A stretch of DNA of 64,000 bases, taken from the NCBI RefSeq assembly GCF_030929495.1, contig NZ_JAVFWN010000004.1:186001-250000 (forward strand), written 5' to 3'. Each line of letters starts with the position of its first letter. The stretch's first letter is position 1. A program made the translations under genes and the position numbers. Of the stretch, positions 25,609 to 33,872 are shown in pieces. The notes under the pieces were generated by a model. That model searched no databases. It saw only the letters and a list, made by a program, of their open reading frames with translations, and had not been told where the DNA came from. This stretch comes from Nocardioides sp. LHD-245. Its GTDB lineage: Bacteria; Actinomycetota; Actinomycetes; Propionibacteriales; Nocardioidaceae.

Positions 25609-26249
25609 TCCGGGTCCTGCTCGCCGACGACCAGGCTCTGGTGCGTGGCGCGTTCGCGCTGCTGGTCGACTCCGCCGACGACATGGAGGTTGTCGGGGAG
25701 GCCGGCACCGGCGACGAGGCGGTGAGGCTGACCCGCGACCTGCGCCCCGACGTGGTCTTGATGGACATCAGGATGCCGAGCACCGACGGCATCGAGGCGA
25801 CTCGGCAGATCGTCGCCGACGATGAGCCGAGCGGCAGTAAGGTGCTGATCCTGACCACGTTCGAGACGGACGCCAACGTGCTGCGCGGCCTTCGCGCGGG
25901 GGCGGGTGGGTTCCTGCCCAAGGACACTCGTCCGGACGCTCTGCTGGACGCCATCCGCACCGTCGCAGCGGGGGACGCGCTGCTGTCGCCCGGCGCGACG
26001 AAGGCGGTCATCACCCGCGCGCTGAGTCGCCCGGACGTGCCCAAGCCCGAGCGGCTGGCCACCCTGACGGCGCGCGAACGCGAGGTGTTCCGGTTGGTCG
26101 CCGCGGGCCGAAGCAACCAGGAGATCGCGGACGAGCTGGTCGTCAGCCCGCTGACCGCCAAGACCCACGTGGGGCGCATCCTTGCGAAGCTGGACGCTCG
26201 TGACCGGGTCCAACTCGTGATCGCCGCCTACGAAGCCGGGCTCATCTAG
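25605..26249 (+). CDS. NarL/LuxR-type response regulator
   Basis: This 214-residue regulator starts with GTG at 25605, overlapping the kinase stop (GTGA). The receiver domain has the acidic pair (LLADDQ), phospho-acceptor Asp in DVVLMDIRMPSTDG, Thr in LILTTFE and Lys in GFLPKDTRP. The LuxR-type HTH is at the C terminus (LTAREREVFRLVAAGRSNQEIADELVVSPLTAKTHVGRILAKL). It is the partner of the upstream kinase and probably controls the MMPL operon. A short unannotated gap (26250-26339) follows before the convergent RTX gene. Confidence 0.95.
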   Translation: MIRVLLADDQALVRGAFALLVDSADDMEVVGEAGTGDEAVRLTRDLRPDVVLMDIRMPSTDGIEATRQIVADDEPSGSKVLILTTFETDANVLRGLRAGAGGFLPKDTRPDALLDAIRTVAAGDALLSPGATKAVITRALSRPDVPKPERLATLTAREREVFRLVAAGRSNQEIADELVVSPLTAKTHVGRILAKLDARDRVQLVIAAYEAGLI

Positions 26250-26339
26250 GGCGGGCTGAGACGGTCTGACCATGACGGCGAGCTGATCGGCGAACCGGTC
26301 GTGGCTGCCGCCCGCTGGAATGACCCCGAGCGGCCGACG

Positions 26340-27314
26340 TCAACAGTTCGTCGTGGTCTCCGCGTCGCAGCGGTCGCGACCCCGCCCGCCGTCGGCACGG
26401 TCGTTGCCGCGGTCGCCGATCAGCCGGTCGTCGCCACCGTTGCCGCGCAGCACGTCGTGTCCGCCGTCGCCGTGGATCTCGTCGGCACCGCCCCGGCCGA
26501 TGAGCAGGTCCTCGCCCTTCCAGCCGTACAGCGTCTCGGGGGCGGAGGTGCCCGTGATGACGTCGTCGCCGATGCCGCCCATGAAGGACTCCAAGCCAGC
26601 CACACGGATCTTGCCCCCGGCCCAGCCGACGACGCCGGCGGCGACGTCGATGGTCAGCGGGCTGCGGAGCGTCTGGGCGGAGAAGGCGTCATGGCCGGAG
26701 CCGCCGATCCAGCGGGCGTCGGTCGTGGCGGGGGCGCCGCTCGGCGGCGTGGCGCCGCTGACCTCGGAGTGGAACCGGTCGTCGCCGCTGCCCCCGCGGA
26801 TCTCGCCCGTCACGCGGTAGCCGATGAACAGGTCGTTGCCGCGGCCGAGACGGACCGGGCTGGTGAGGAAGTTGGCCGACACCCAGTCGTCGCCAGGCCC
26901 GGGACGCAGGTCGGCCGTGAGTGCCGTGCTGGTGAGGAAGTCGTCGCCGCGACCGCCCACGATCAGATCGTGACCGTCCGTGGCATAGCCGAGGTCGTCG
27001 CCGTCACCGAGGAGGACGGTGTCGTCGCCGCCCTCGCCGAAGATGTTGTCGTCGCCGTCCCCGGCGCAGATCAGGTCGTCGCCGTCGCCGCCGCGGAACT
27101 GGTCGTTGCCGCCCTTGAGGACGACCACGTCGCGGCCCGGGGTGCCGTGGAGCTTGTCGGCTCGCTCGGTGCCGACGATGGTCGCCGGCTCGCCCTCGCA
27201 CACCGCCGCCGGCGCGGCGTACGACGCCGGGACGGTCCCGGCGCCGGCCCACAGCGCGACGCCGCCGATCAGCAGGGCCAGGGTGCTCGTGGTCCGTCGC
27301 AGCAGGGTCTGCAT
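26340..27314 (-). CDS. secreted RTX (hemolysin-type calcium-binding repeat) protein
   Basis: The 324-residue protein starts at ATG 27314 with GAGGAG seven bases upstream. A Sec signal peptide (LALLIGGVALWAGAGTVPASYA, cut near AAPAA) is followed by RTX nonapeptide repeats GGxGxDxUx throughout: GGNDQFRGGDGDDLICAGDGDD and FGEGGDDTVLLGDGDDLGY near the front, GWKGEDLLIGRGGADEIHGDGGHD and GGDDRLIGDRGNDRADGG at the end. The repeats would fold into a calcium-binding beta roll outside the cell. There is no enzyme domain, and cysteines flank the repeats (VCEGE, RCDAETTTNC). Having a Sec signal rather than a type I exporter is usual for actinobacterial members. Confidence 0.85.
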   Translation of the reverse strand: MQTLLRRTTSTLALLIGGVALWAGAGTVPASYAAPAAVCEGEPATIVGTERADKLHGTPGRDVVVLKGGNDQFRGGDGDDLICAGDGDDNIFGEGGDDTVLLGDGDDLGYATDGHDLIVGGRGDDFLTSTALTADLRPGPGDDWVSANFLTSPVRLGRGNDLFIGYRVTGEIRGGSGDDRFHSEVSGATPPSGAPATTDARWIGGSGHDAFSAQTLRSPLTIDVAAGVVGWAGGKIRVAGLESFMGGIGDDVITGTSAPETLYGWKGEDLLIGRGGADEIHGDGGHDVLRGNGGDDRLIGDRGNDRADGGRGRDRCDAETTTNC

Positions 27315-27381
27315 GTGCTCAGCTCCTCGATCGTGTCCGCGCAAGCGGCCTTCTGAAGCCAGATGCCCGTTGGCCGGCGAG

Positions 27382-27786
27382 TCACACCTTCGGTACGTCG
27401 GCCGCACCGGCGACGAGCAGCCGTGCGGCCGGTACGTCGGCCGGCGCCCACGCCAGGTCGAGGAGCGAGGCCATCGGGTGCCAGGCGACCGCGGCATGCT
27501 CGGTCAGTACCGGTGCACCGCTCATCAGCTCGCAGCGGAAGGTCGTCAGCGTGACGATCCCGAAGCCATAGGCGTGCGTCGTGGTGGTGATCTCATCGCC
27601 GACCAGAACCTCGCAGCACAGCTCCTCGCGGATCTCGCGCTCGAGGGCCTGCCGCGGGGTCTCGCCGGGCTCGATCTTCCCGCCGGGGAACTCCCACAGC
27701 CCGCCGGTCTCCCCGCCGGGCCGGCGCCGCGCGCACAGCACGAGTCCGTCCCGGACGATGACGGCGCCGACGACCTCGATCTCCAC
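27382..27786 (-). CDS. NUDIX hydrolase, MutT-like (8-oxo-dGTP diphosphatase candidate)
   Basis: From GTG 27786 the product has 134 residues, the size of MutT. The NUDIX box is GKIEPGETPRQALEREIREEL with Gly, Glu and REIREEL in place; the usual Gly after EE-L is Cys. The start VEIEVVGAVIVRDGLVLCARR and the sequence GGLWEFPGGK are typical of 8-oxo-dGTP or CTP-type pyrophosphohydrolases that clean the nucleotide pool. It begins 31 bp after the histidine kinase gene on the same strand, so it may be the last gene of that operon. A longer in-frame reading upstream overlaps the kinase gene and is rejected. Confidence 0.85.
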   Translation of the reverse strand: MEIEVVGAVIVRDGLVLCARRRPGGETGGLWEFPGGKIEPGETPRQALEREIREELCCEVLVGDEITTTTHAYGFGIVTLTTFRCELMSGAPVLTEHAAVAWHPMASLLDLAWAPADVPAARLLVAGAADVPKV

Positions 27787-27817
27787 GGGCCGATCGTCGC
27801 ACGGGTCACCAGGGACC

Positions 27818-28921
27818 TCACCGGCGATCTTCGCCGTCGCCTGGTCGCGGCAGGGTGATCGTGAAGCAGGCGCCGTCTGCGGGGGCGTTGTCGACGGCGA
27901 TGGTGCCGCCGTGGGCGGAGACGATGCGCTGGGTGATCGCAAGCCCGAGGCCGGTACCGCTCCCGGCGTGGCTGCTGCGATCGGCCCGGTAGAGCGGCTC
28001 GAAGAGGTGGGGGACGTGGTCGGGATGGATGCCGGGGCCGTTGTCGTGGACGGTGAGCCAGACGGCGTCGCCGGCCTGGCCGCACCCGAGCTCGACACGG
28101 CCGTCCTCGGGTGCGTGGCGCAGGGCGTTGTCGAGCACGTTGTTGATGGCCCGGGCGAGTTGATGGCGGTCGGCGTCGACCGGGCAAGGGCCGAGGGCGG
28201 GTCGGGACGTCAGCGTGATCCGCTTCGTCTCGGCTTGGGGGCGCATGCCCTCGGCGACGTCGTCTAGGAGCTCGGCCAGGTCGAGGCGCCGGCGATCGGG
28301 GGCCGGGTCGAGGTACTCGAGCCGGGCGTAGTCGAACAGGTCGCCGACGAGCCGGTCGAGCATGCGGGCCTTCTCGTTGGCCCCCGTCAGATAGCGGCGC
28401 CGTCGCTCGGGGTCGTCCGCCAGACCGGTCTCGAGACCGTCGAGATAGCCGCGCAGCGAGAACAACGGGGTGCGCAGGTCGTGCGCGATCGCGGCGATGA
28501 AGAGTCGTCGCTCGCTCTCCAGCGCCTCCTGCTGCTGCAGCGAGTGGCGCAGCGCGGTCGTCATGGAGCCGAAGGCGAGTCCGAACTCGTCGATCTCGGT
28601 CACCCGCGAGCGGGGAGGCGCCACCGTGAGGTCGCCCTCGGTGACCCGGTCCGCTGCCTGCCGGGCGGCGCGGAGCGGCCGGACGAACGGATGGCTGAAG
28701 GCGAACGCGGCGATGGCCGCGGCCGTGCCGATCACGAGCGTGGTGATGAGGAGCCGGGTCACCGGGCCCTCACCGTCGCCGGCCGACGTGGCCCAGGGGC
28801 TTCGGTCTCCGATCAGGGAGACGACGGCGAGGGCGACCACGATCACGACCAGGAAGATCGTGACCGCGGCGAGGGCGAACCAGGCGCGGACCGACAGGGC
28901 TCTGCGCCGGTGCCCGCTCAC
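27818..28921 (-). CDS. OmpR-type sensor histidine kinase with HAMP domain
   Basis: The 367-residue kinase has two membrane segments (WFALAAVTIFLVVIVVALAV and LLITTLVIGTAAAIAAFAF) enclosing a short extracellular loop of about 30 residues. A HAMP domain follows (HPFVRPLRAARQAADRVTEGDL), then HisKA with the phosphorylated His in FIAAIAHDLRTPLFSLRGYL, and an HATPase domain with N box RAINNVLDNALRHA, G1 VHDNGPGI and G2 GSGTGLGLAI. The short loop suggests sensing within the membrane or envelope. It starts with GTG overlapping the stop of the regulator gene (GTGA), so kinase and regulator form one unit. Confidence 0.95.
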   Translation of the reverse strand: MSGHRRRALSVRAWFALAAVTIFLVVIVVALAVVSLIGDRSPWATSAGDGEGPVTRLLITTLVIGTAAAIAAFAFSHPFVRPLRAARQAADRVTEGDLTVAPPRSRVTEIDEFGLAFGSMTTALRHSLQQQEALESERRLFIAAIAHDLRTPLFSLRGYLDGLETGLADDPERRRRYLTGANEKARMLDRLVGDLFDYARLEYLDPAPDRRRLDLAELLDDVAEGMRPQAETKRITLTSRPALGPCPVDADRHQLARAINNVLDNALRHAPEDGRVELGCGQAGDAVWLTVHDNGPGIHPDHVPHLFEPLYRADRSSHAGSGTGLGLAITQRIVSAHGGTIAVDNAPADGACFTITLPRPGDGEDRR

Positions 28922-29640
28922 CCGTCATCTCCCCGGGCGGTGGCCGTGACGCGCTCGCCCTCGAAGCGATAGCCGACGCCCCGGACGGTGACGATATGGC
29001 GGGGTCGGGCGGGGTCCTCCTCGATCTTCTCCCGCACCCGGCTGATGTGGACCGTCAGCGTGTGCCGGTCGCCGTACTCGCCCCAGAAGCGGTCGAAGAG
29101 CTGCTCGCGGGTGATGATCCGGCGCGGGTGTCGGGCGAGATGCTCCAGCAGCTCGAACTCGCGGGCGGTGAAGGGCTGGGCCGCGCCGTCGATGCGGACC
29201 TCGTGAGCGTGGACGTCGATCACCAGCCGGCCGTAGTCGAGCAGCTCCTCGCCGGGATCGTCGGTCGCCGATCGCCGGCTGCGCCGCAGCACGGCGTGCA
29301 CGCGTGCGACGACCTCCGCGGGCGACGCCGACTTGACGATGTAGTCGTCAGCGCCGAGTCCGAGGCCGCGCAGCTTGTCCCGGTCCTCGCCCAGCGCGGT
29401 CAGCAGCAGGACCGGGACGTCGGAGGTCTCGCGGATGCGGCGCAGGACCTCGAACCCGGTGAGCCCCGGCATGTCCACGTCGAGCAGCACACAGCTCAGG
29501 TGCGGTCCGACGGCGTCGAGCGCCGTGAGCCCGTCGTGGGCGACGCTCACTCGATATCCGCCGGCTTCGAGGTAGTCCCGCATGAGGCCGGCGATGTCCT
29601 CGTCGTCGTCGGCGACCAGCACCGTCGTTGCATCTTGCAC
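28918..29640 (-). CDS. OmpR/PhoB-type response regulator
   Basis: The 240-residue protein begins with GTG at 29640, preceded on its strand by GGGGGAGG eight bases upstream; upstream in-frame sequence is ignored. The receiver domain has VLVADDDED, phospho-acceptor Asp in VLLDVDMPG, Thr in LLLTALG and Lys in YIVKSASP. The winged helix is the C-terminal 95 residues (FTAREFELLEHLARHPRRIITREQLFDRFWG to HIVTVRGVGYRFEG). It is divergent from the ABC transporter at 29753; 11-bp phased direct repeats lie in between, the type of site such regulators bind. Confidence 0.95.
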   Translation of the reverse strand: MQDATTVLVADDDEDIAGLMRDYLEAGGYRVSVAHDGLTALDAVGPHLSCVLLDVDMPGLTGFEVLRRIRETSDVPVLLLTALGEDRDKLRGLGLGADDYIVKSASPAEVVARVHAVLRRSRRSATDDPGEELLDYGRLVIDVHAHEVRIDGAAQPFTAREFELLEHLARHPRRIITREQLFDRFWGEYGDRHTLTVHISRVREKIEEDPARPRHIVTVRGVGYRFEGERVTATARGDDG

Positions 29641-29690
29641 GAGGCCATCCTCCCCCTGCGCCGGTCGAGCCGGGGCGGGCCGGCGCCCTC

Positions 29691-29734
29691 GTTGAGGACC
29701 TGTTGACCTTCTCGCAGGCGGACGTTGAGGATCC
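29691..29734 (+). promoter_or_regulatory. 11-bp phased direct repeats, likely OmpR-type operator
   Basis: Four consecutive 11-mers: GTTGAGGACCT, GTTGACCTTCT, CGCAGGCGGAC, GTTGAGGATCC. Three share GTTGA at exact 11-bp phase. OmpR/PhoB-type regulators bind head-to-tail repeats of 11-bp units. The site lies between the regulator gene and the ABC transporter, 18 bp before the transporter start. Confidence 0.6.
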
Positions 29735-29752
29735 GGAACCAGGGTGGTGGTC

Positions 29753-30718
29753 ATGAAGACAGCACCTCTGAGACCGATCGGAACCATCCACGAGGGCGTG
29801 GAGCGGGGCTTGGCCATCGAGGCCCAGGGCCTGACCAAGCGGTACGGCGTCACGGCGGTCGTCGAGGATCTGACCTTCACCGCGCGCCCCGGCGTCATCA
29901 CCGGCTTCCTCGGACCCAACGGGGCGGGCAAGAGCACGACGTTGCGGATGCTGCTCGGGCTGACCGCGCCGTCGGGCGGATCGATCACCATCGGGGGACG
30001 TCGCCTCGTCGACCTGAGCGACCCCGCGCGTGCCGTCGGCGCCCTGCTGGATGCGCGATCCGTGCATCCGCGGCGCAGTGCCGCCCAGCACCTGCTGGCC
30101 TACGCGCAGACGGCCGGTCTCGGCCGCGAGCGAGTCGCCGAGGTGCTGGCGCTCGTCGGCCTCACCGGAGCGGCGAACAGACCGGCCGGCGAGTTCTCCT
30201 TGGGGATGGGCCAGCGGCTCGGCATCGCGACCGCGCTGCTCGGCGACCCGCCCGTCCTCGTCTTCGACGAGCCCCTCAACGGACTCGACCCGGAGGGGAT
30301 CCGGTGGATCCGCACCCTGCTGCGCGACCTGGCCCGCGAGGGCCGCACCATCTTGTTCTCCAGCCATCTCATGTCCGAGATGGAGCTCACCGCCGACGAC
30401 TTGATCGTGATCGGCCAGGGACGGCTCATCGCGGAGTCGTCCCTCGACGACTTCGTCAGCGCCCGCACCGCGCAGGCCGTGGCCGTCCGTACGCCGGAGC
30501 GAGCACGGCTCGCGGACGCACTCCGTCAGGCGGGCGCGGGCGTCGAGCTGACGCCTCGCGCCGGACTGCAGGTCACCGGGATGGAGTCGGCCTCGATCGG
30601 GCGGCTGGCGGCGGACGAGCGGATCACGCTCCATGAGCTGACTCCGCTCCGCGAATCGCTGGAGGACGTCTTCCTCCGCATCACCCAGGACGTCACCGAC
30701 CATGGGAGTCGAGCATGA
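29753..30718 (+). CDS. ABC exporter ATP-binding protein
   Basis: The 321-residue ATPase has Walker A GPNGAGKST, a short Q-loop region (GALLDARSVHPRRSAAQHL), signature FSLGMGQRLGIA, Walker B VLVFDEPLNGLDPEG and the H-loop LFSSHLMSEM. The C-terminal 90 residues form the accessory domain common in DrrA/BcrA-type exporters. Such pairs export antibiotics or peptides and give resistance to cell-wall-active compounds. ATG 29753 has AGGG eight bases upstream; GTG 29744 is an alternative. The ATGA overlap links it to its permease. Control by the divergent two-component system is likely, as in BceRS- or VanRS-like modules. Confidence 0.93.
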   Translation: MKTAPLRPIGTIHEGVERGLAIEAQGLTKRYGVTAVVEDLTFTARPGVITGFLGPNGAGKSTTLRMLLGLTAPSGGSITIGGRRLVDLSDPARAVGALLDARSVHPRRSAAQHLLAYAQTAGLGRERVAEVLALVGLTGAANRPAGEFSLGMGQRLGIATALLGDPPVLVFDEPLNGLDPEGIRWIRTLLRDLAREGRTILFSSHLMSEMELTADDLIVIGQGRLIAESSLDDFVSARTAQAVAVRTPERARLADALRQAGAGVELTPRAGLQVTGMESASIGRLAADERITLHELTPLRESLEDVFLRITQDVTDHGSRA

Positions 30719-31476
30719 TGAGCCTCGTTCGTTCCGAGTGGACGAAGCTCCGCAGCCTGCGCAGCACCTGGCTCGTCGTCCTCAGCACCGTCGTCGCGGG
30801 CGTGGCCCTGAGTGTGCTCGGCTCCTCCGACTTCTTCGGTGACCCGGCCTCGAGCCTCCCCGGCGACTGGGATCCGACCGCGACCAGCCTCAAGGGGTTC
30901 CTCTTCGCTCAGCTCCTCGTCGGCATGCTGGGAGCACTCGCGATCACCAACGAGCAGGACACCGGGACGATCGGGACGAGCCTCGCGTTCGTCCCCTCGC
31001 GGGCGCGGCTGCTGGCCGCCAAGACCATCGTGCTCACCGCCGTCGCGCTCGGGACCGCTCTGGTGACGACGCTCGCCAGCTTCTTCGCCGTCCAGCTCGC
31101 ATTCGACGGCACCGGCATCCCTGCCGCCGGCCTCACCGACCCCGGGGTGGTGCGAGCGCTCCTGTGCGCGACGCTCTACCTCACCCTGGTCGCCCTGGCC
31201 GGCATCGCCGTCGGGGTGCTCGGCCGCTCGGCGACCGCGAGCCTGGCCGTCCTGGTCGGCGTCCTCCTCCTGGTGCCGGCCCTGGGGCCGGGCCTGCCCG
31301 GCCGCCTCGGCGGCTGGTTCGAGAAGTACTGGCCGATCACCGCCGGGCAGGCGTCGTACGACGTCGTCCACCATCCGGGGGCGCTCGCCCCGGGCGCCGG
31401 ACTCGGCATCCTCGCCCTCGTCGTCGCCGGGACCGGTGCCGCGGCGCTCACTGCCTTGCGTGGCCGCGATGTCTGA
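30715..31476 (+). CDS. ABC exporter permease
   Basis: The 253-residue ABC-2-type permease starts with a cytoplasmic SEWTKLRSLRSTW motif that often opens these proteins. It then shows about six membrane segments: LVVLSTVVAGVALSVLG, FLFAQLLVGMLGALAITN, IVLTAVALGTALVTTLASFF, LLCATLYLTLVALAGIAVGV, ASLAVLVGVLLLVPALGPGL and GAGLGILALVVAGTGAAALT. It overlaps the ATPase gene by 4 bp and needs it for transport. No substrate can be told from sequence. Confidence 0.9.
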   Translation: MMSLVRSEWTKLRSLRSTWLVVLSTVVAGVALSVLGSSDFFGDPASSLPGDWDPTATSLKGFLFAQLLVGMLGALAITNEQDTGTIGTSLAFVPSRARLLAAKTIVLTAVALGTALVTTLASFFAVQLAFDGTGIPAAGLTDPGVVRALLCATLYLTLVALAGIAVGVLGRSATASLAVLVGVLLLVPALGPGLPGRLGGWFEKYWPITAGQASYDVVHHPGALAPGAGLGILALVVAGTGAAALTALRGRDV

Positions 31477-31530
31477 TGTCTCTCGATCATCGCGACCTGC
31501 CGTCGCGGGCAGGTGCACGAGAATGGGCGC

Positions 31531-32007
31531 ATGGTGTCCCTGAAGTACGCGGTGGTGGAGCGTGAGCGGCGGTTCCTCGTGGCGGCGGTCCCGGACGGGG
31601 TGAGCGAGGTGTGGCAGATCGAGGACCGGTACGTCGACGGCTCGCGGCTGCGCCTGCGGGAGGTGCGGATGCCGGACGGATCCGTGGTGCGCAAGCTCGG
31701 GCACAAGGTGCGGCTCGAGGACGGCCCGGCTGCGGTGGCCTGCACGTCCCTCTACCTCGACGACGCGGAGTGGGCGTTGTTGTGGGACCAGCTGCCGGGT
31801 CAGGGACTGCGCAAGCGGCGGCACCACGTGCACCGTGATGATCTGCACCTCGTGGTCGACGAGCTCGAGGACGGCACGCTCCTGGCTGAGATCGATGACG
31901 GCGACGCCGCGCCGCGGGAGGTGCCCGACTGGCTGGAGGTCGTGGCCGAGGTCAGCGCCGACGAACGGTGGACCGGGGGAGCGCTGGCAAGGCGGGGGGC
32001 GAGGTGA
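31531..32007 (+). CDS. CYTH-domain protein (triphosphate tunnel metalloenzyme family)
   Basis: The 158-residue protein has the CYTH signature ExExR near the N terminus (VVERERRFLV), then strands rich in charged residues pointing into the tunnel (QIEDRYVDGSRLRLREVRM, VVRKLGHKVRL, DELEDGTLLAEID). The family hydrolyses inorganic triphosphate, thiamine triphosphate or, in some members, makes cAMP; here the specificity is unknown. ATG 31531 is six bases after GAGAAT, a possible -10. The GTG start of the next gene overlaps its stop (GTGA), so the pair is co-translated; a link between the two activities is not obvious. Confidence 0.82.
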   Translation: MVSLKYAVVERERRFLVAAVPDGVSEVWQIEDRYVDGSRLRLREVRMPDGSVVRKLGHKVRLEDGPAAVACTSLYLDDAEWALLWDQLPGQGLRKRRHHVHRDDLHLVVDELEDGTLLAEIDDGDAAPREVPDWLEVVAEVSADERWTGGALARRGAR

Positions 32008-32615
32008 GCCACCGTGCCGACGTCGTACGGCGAGCACGGGCGCTGCTGGGCCGCACGATCTCCGGCCACGGCGTGACCGTGCGGATCACCGAGGTGGAGG
32101 CGTACGGCGGGTGCGAGGACCCGGCCTCGCATGCCTACACGCGCACGCCGCGCTCGGAGATCATGTACGGCCCGGAGTACCGGCTCTATGTGTACCGCTC
32201 CTACGGCATCCACTTCTGCGCCAACGTGGTGACCGGGCCGACCGAGATCGGCGCAGCGGTGCTGCTGCGCGCCGGCGAGGTGACGAGCGGGCACGAGCTG
32301 GCCCGGTTCCGTCGCGGCGAGACCCCGCCGGAGCGGGATGTCCAGCTGGCCAGGGGACCGGGGAATCTCGCCCAGGCGCTGGGGATCACGCTTGCCGACC
32401 TCGGCACCGACCTGTTGGCGGACCATGAGCAGGGCGACGACGGCGAGTTCACCGGCGTCCGCCTCGGACCCGAGTGCCGCGGCCGGCCGCGGATCGCCAG
32501 CGGCCCCCGAGTCGGGGTGTCCAAGGCGGCCGACGTGCCGTGGCGGTTCTGGCTGGACGGCGACCCGACGGTGTCGGCATACCGCCGCAGTCCGCGTGCC
32601 CCGACGCCCGGCTGA
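32004..32615 (+). CDS. DNA-3-methyladenine glycosylase (AAG/MPG family)
   Basis: This base-excision-repair enzyme removes alkylated purines from DNA. The 203-residue product has the AAG-type core: RARALLGRTISGHGVTVRI, the catalytic segment TEVEAYGGCEDPASHA with the key Glu in EVEAY, then EIMYGPEYRLYVYRSYGIHFCANVV, ARGPGNLAQALGI and GVSKAADVPWRFW. It starts with GTG inside the stop of the CYTH gene. A 7-bp inverted repeat (GCTGAGC/GCTCAGC, 32611-32634) holds its stop codon and that of the convergent TetR gene. Confidence 0.93.
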   Translation: MSHRADVVRRARALLGRTISGHGVTVRITEVEAYGGCEDPASHAYTRTPRSEIMYGPEYRLYVYRSYGIHFCANVVTGPTEIGAAVLLRAGEVTSGHELARFRRGETPPERDVQLARGPGNLAQALGITLADLGTDLLADHEQGDDGEFTGVRLGPECRGRPRIASGPRVGVSKAADVPWRFWLDGDPTVSAYRRSPRAPTPG

Positions 32616-32634
32616 GCCGACCGACGCGCTCAGC
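32611..32634. terminator. short inverted repeat carrying two convergent stop codons
   Basis: GCTGAGC and GCTCAGC (7-bp arms, 10-base loop) contain the stops of the glycosylase and TetR genes. The stem is short; termination is possible but unproven. Confidence 0.35.
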
Positions 32635-33211
32635 GGGCGGGCACGATCCGCTCCACGAGGCCGGACACCAACGCGCCGAGCTCCTCCGGTCCGTCGGCGT
32701 GCAGCCCGGGAAGGGTCAGGTGCTCGAAGAGCAAGCCGGTCATCGCGAGATAGAGCACGCACGCGGCCTCGGGGCCGCCTGGAAAGCCGCCGTCGACGTG
32801 GTCGGCGGTGATCGCGTCGAGGTTGGCGCGGAACCGCGCGGTGAACACCTCGCGCAGCGCGGGATGGCGCGAGGCCTCCATCCGCAGCTCGAACAGGGCG
32901 AGGTGGCCGGCGCGGTCGGCGTTCGCGCGCTCGATCAGGTCGTGCATGAGGGTGGTCTCGAGTTCGCGGGTGCGGGGGGCGTCCAGCCGGTCGGCGACGT
33001 AGGCCGGGTCCGGGGCGAGCCGGGCGAAGACGTGGTCGCAGAGTTCGCGCAGGAGCTCGTCGCGGGAGCGGAAGTAGTTGGACGTCGTCCCGGTCGGTGC
33101 TCCCGCCTGCTCGTCGACCCCGCGGAAGGTCAGCCCGCGCGCGCCGACGGCGGCGAGGAGGTCGGTGGCGGCGTCGAGCAGCTCGCCGCGGCGAGCGGGG
33201 TTGTGGGCCAT
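32630..33211 (-). CDS. TetR-family transcriptional regulator
   Basis: The 193-residue protein has the TetR N-terminal HTH (RRGELLDAATDLLAAVGARGLTFRGVDEQAGAPTGTTSNYFRSRDELL, about 8-56) and an all-helical ligand-binding C-terminal domain with AGAPTGTTSNYF matching the YfiR/AcrR-like group. It is divergent from the DHFR-like gene at 33289, with 77 bp between them, so it probably represses that gene and itself. A CAGGAT sequence six bases before its ATG suggests a leaderless mRNA. The ligand is unknown. Confidence 0.9.
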   Translation of the reverse strand: MAHNPARRGELLDAATDLLAAVGARGLTFRGVDEQAGAPTGTTSNYFRSRDELLRELCDHVFARLAPDPAYVADRLDAPRTRELETTLMHDLIERANADRAGHLALFELRMEASRHPALREVFTARFRANLDAITADHVDGGFPGGPEAACVLYLAMTGLLFEHLTLPGLHADGPEELGALVSGLVERIVPAR

Positions 33212-33288
33212 GGCCGCATCCTGCCCGAACGACCGCCGTTGAACAAGGACACTTGACGTACTTCATCTGTAGTGGTTGTCTCTTCGTC

Positions 33289-33861
33289 ATGCCCGCGCTG
33301 ACCTACTACATCGGTGTCACCCTCGACGGCTTCATCGCCGGACCCCAGGACGAGGTGGACTTCTTCGGACTCTCCGACGACTTCCTGGCCTTCCTCGCCG
33401 AGGAGTACGCCGACCTCCAGCCCGGTCACCTGCGCGCCGCGCTCGGCGTGGCCGATGCGCCGCTGGCTCGCTATGACACCGTCGTGATGGGCCGGCGCAC
33501 CTACGCCCCGGCGCTCGCGGCCGGCATCGCCGACCCCTACGACCACCTGCGCACCGTCGTCGTCAGCGGCTCCTTGCCCGCCGCGGACGGCCCGGTCGAG
33601 ATCACCGCGGAGTCGCCGCTGGAGGTCGTCCGCCGCCTCAAGGCGACCGACTCGCCGTACGACGTCTACCTGGCCGGCGGTGGTCGCCTGGCCGGGGAGG
33701 TGAGCGGCGAGATCGACCGGCTCGTGGTGAAGAAGTATCCCGTGATCGCGGGCAGCGGCGTCCGGATGCTCGATCGGCCGTTCGCGCCCGAGGCGTTCCG
33801 GCTCGACGGCCTGCGGACGTTCGACAACGGCTGCGCGGTGCTGACCTACGCGCGCCAGTAG
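33289..33861 (+). CDS. dihydrofolate reductase / RibD C-terminal family reductase
   Basis: The 190-residue protein belongs to the DHFR-fold family with RibD-like reductases: [14 protein letters not shown] at the N terminus, [10 protein letters not shown], and [34 protein letters not shown] with the nucleotide-binding GGG motif. Such proteins use NADPH; most have no known substrate and are not true folate enzymes. The ATG at 33289 gives the family N terminus; the region upstream belongs to the TetR side. It is next to and probably controlled by the divergent TetR gene, and 11 bp before the ppnP-like gene. Confidence 0.85.
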   Translation: MPALTYYIGVTLDGFIAGPQDEVDFFGLSDDFLAFLAEEYADLQPGHLRAALGVADAPLARYDTVVMGRRTYAPALAAGIADPYDHLRTVVVSGSLPAADGPVEITAESPLEVVRRLKATDSPYDVYLAGGGRLAGEVSGEIDRLVVKKYPVIAGSGVRMLDRPFAPEAFRLDGLRTFDNGCAVLTYARQ

Positions 33862-33872
33862 GCTTCGCGCCC

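Noticed and set aside
27787..28098. Longer start for the NUDIX gene
   Set aside because: The extra 104 residues lie antiphase within the histidine kinase gene on the same strand and are Pro/Ser/Arg-rich without similarity to NUDIX proteins. GTG 27786 gives the normal MutT N terminus.
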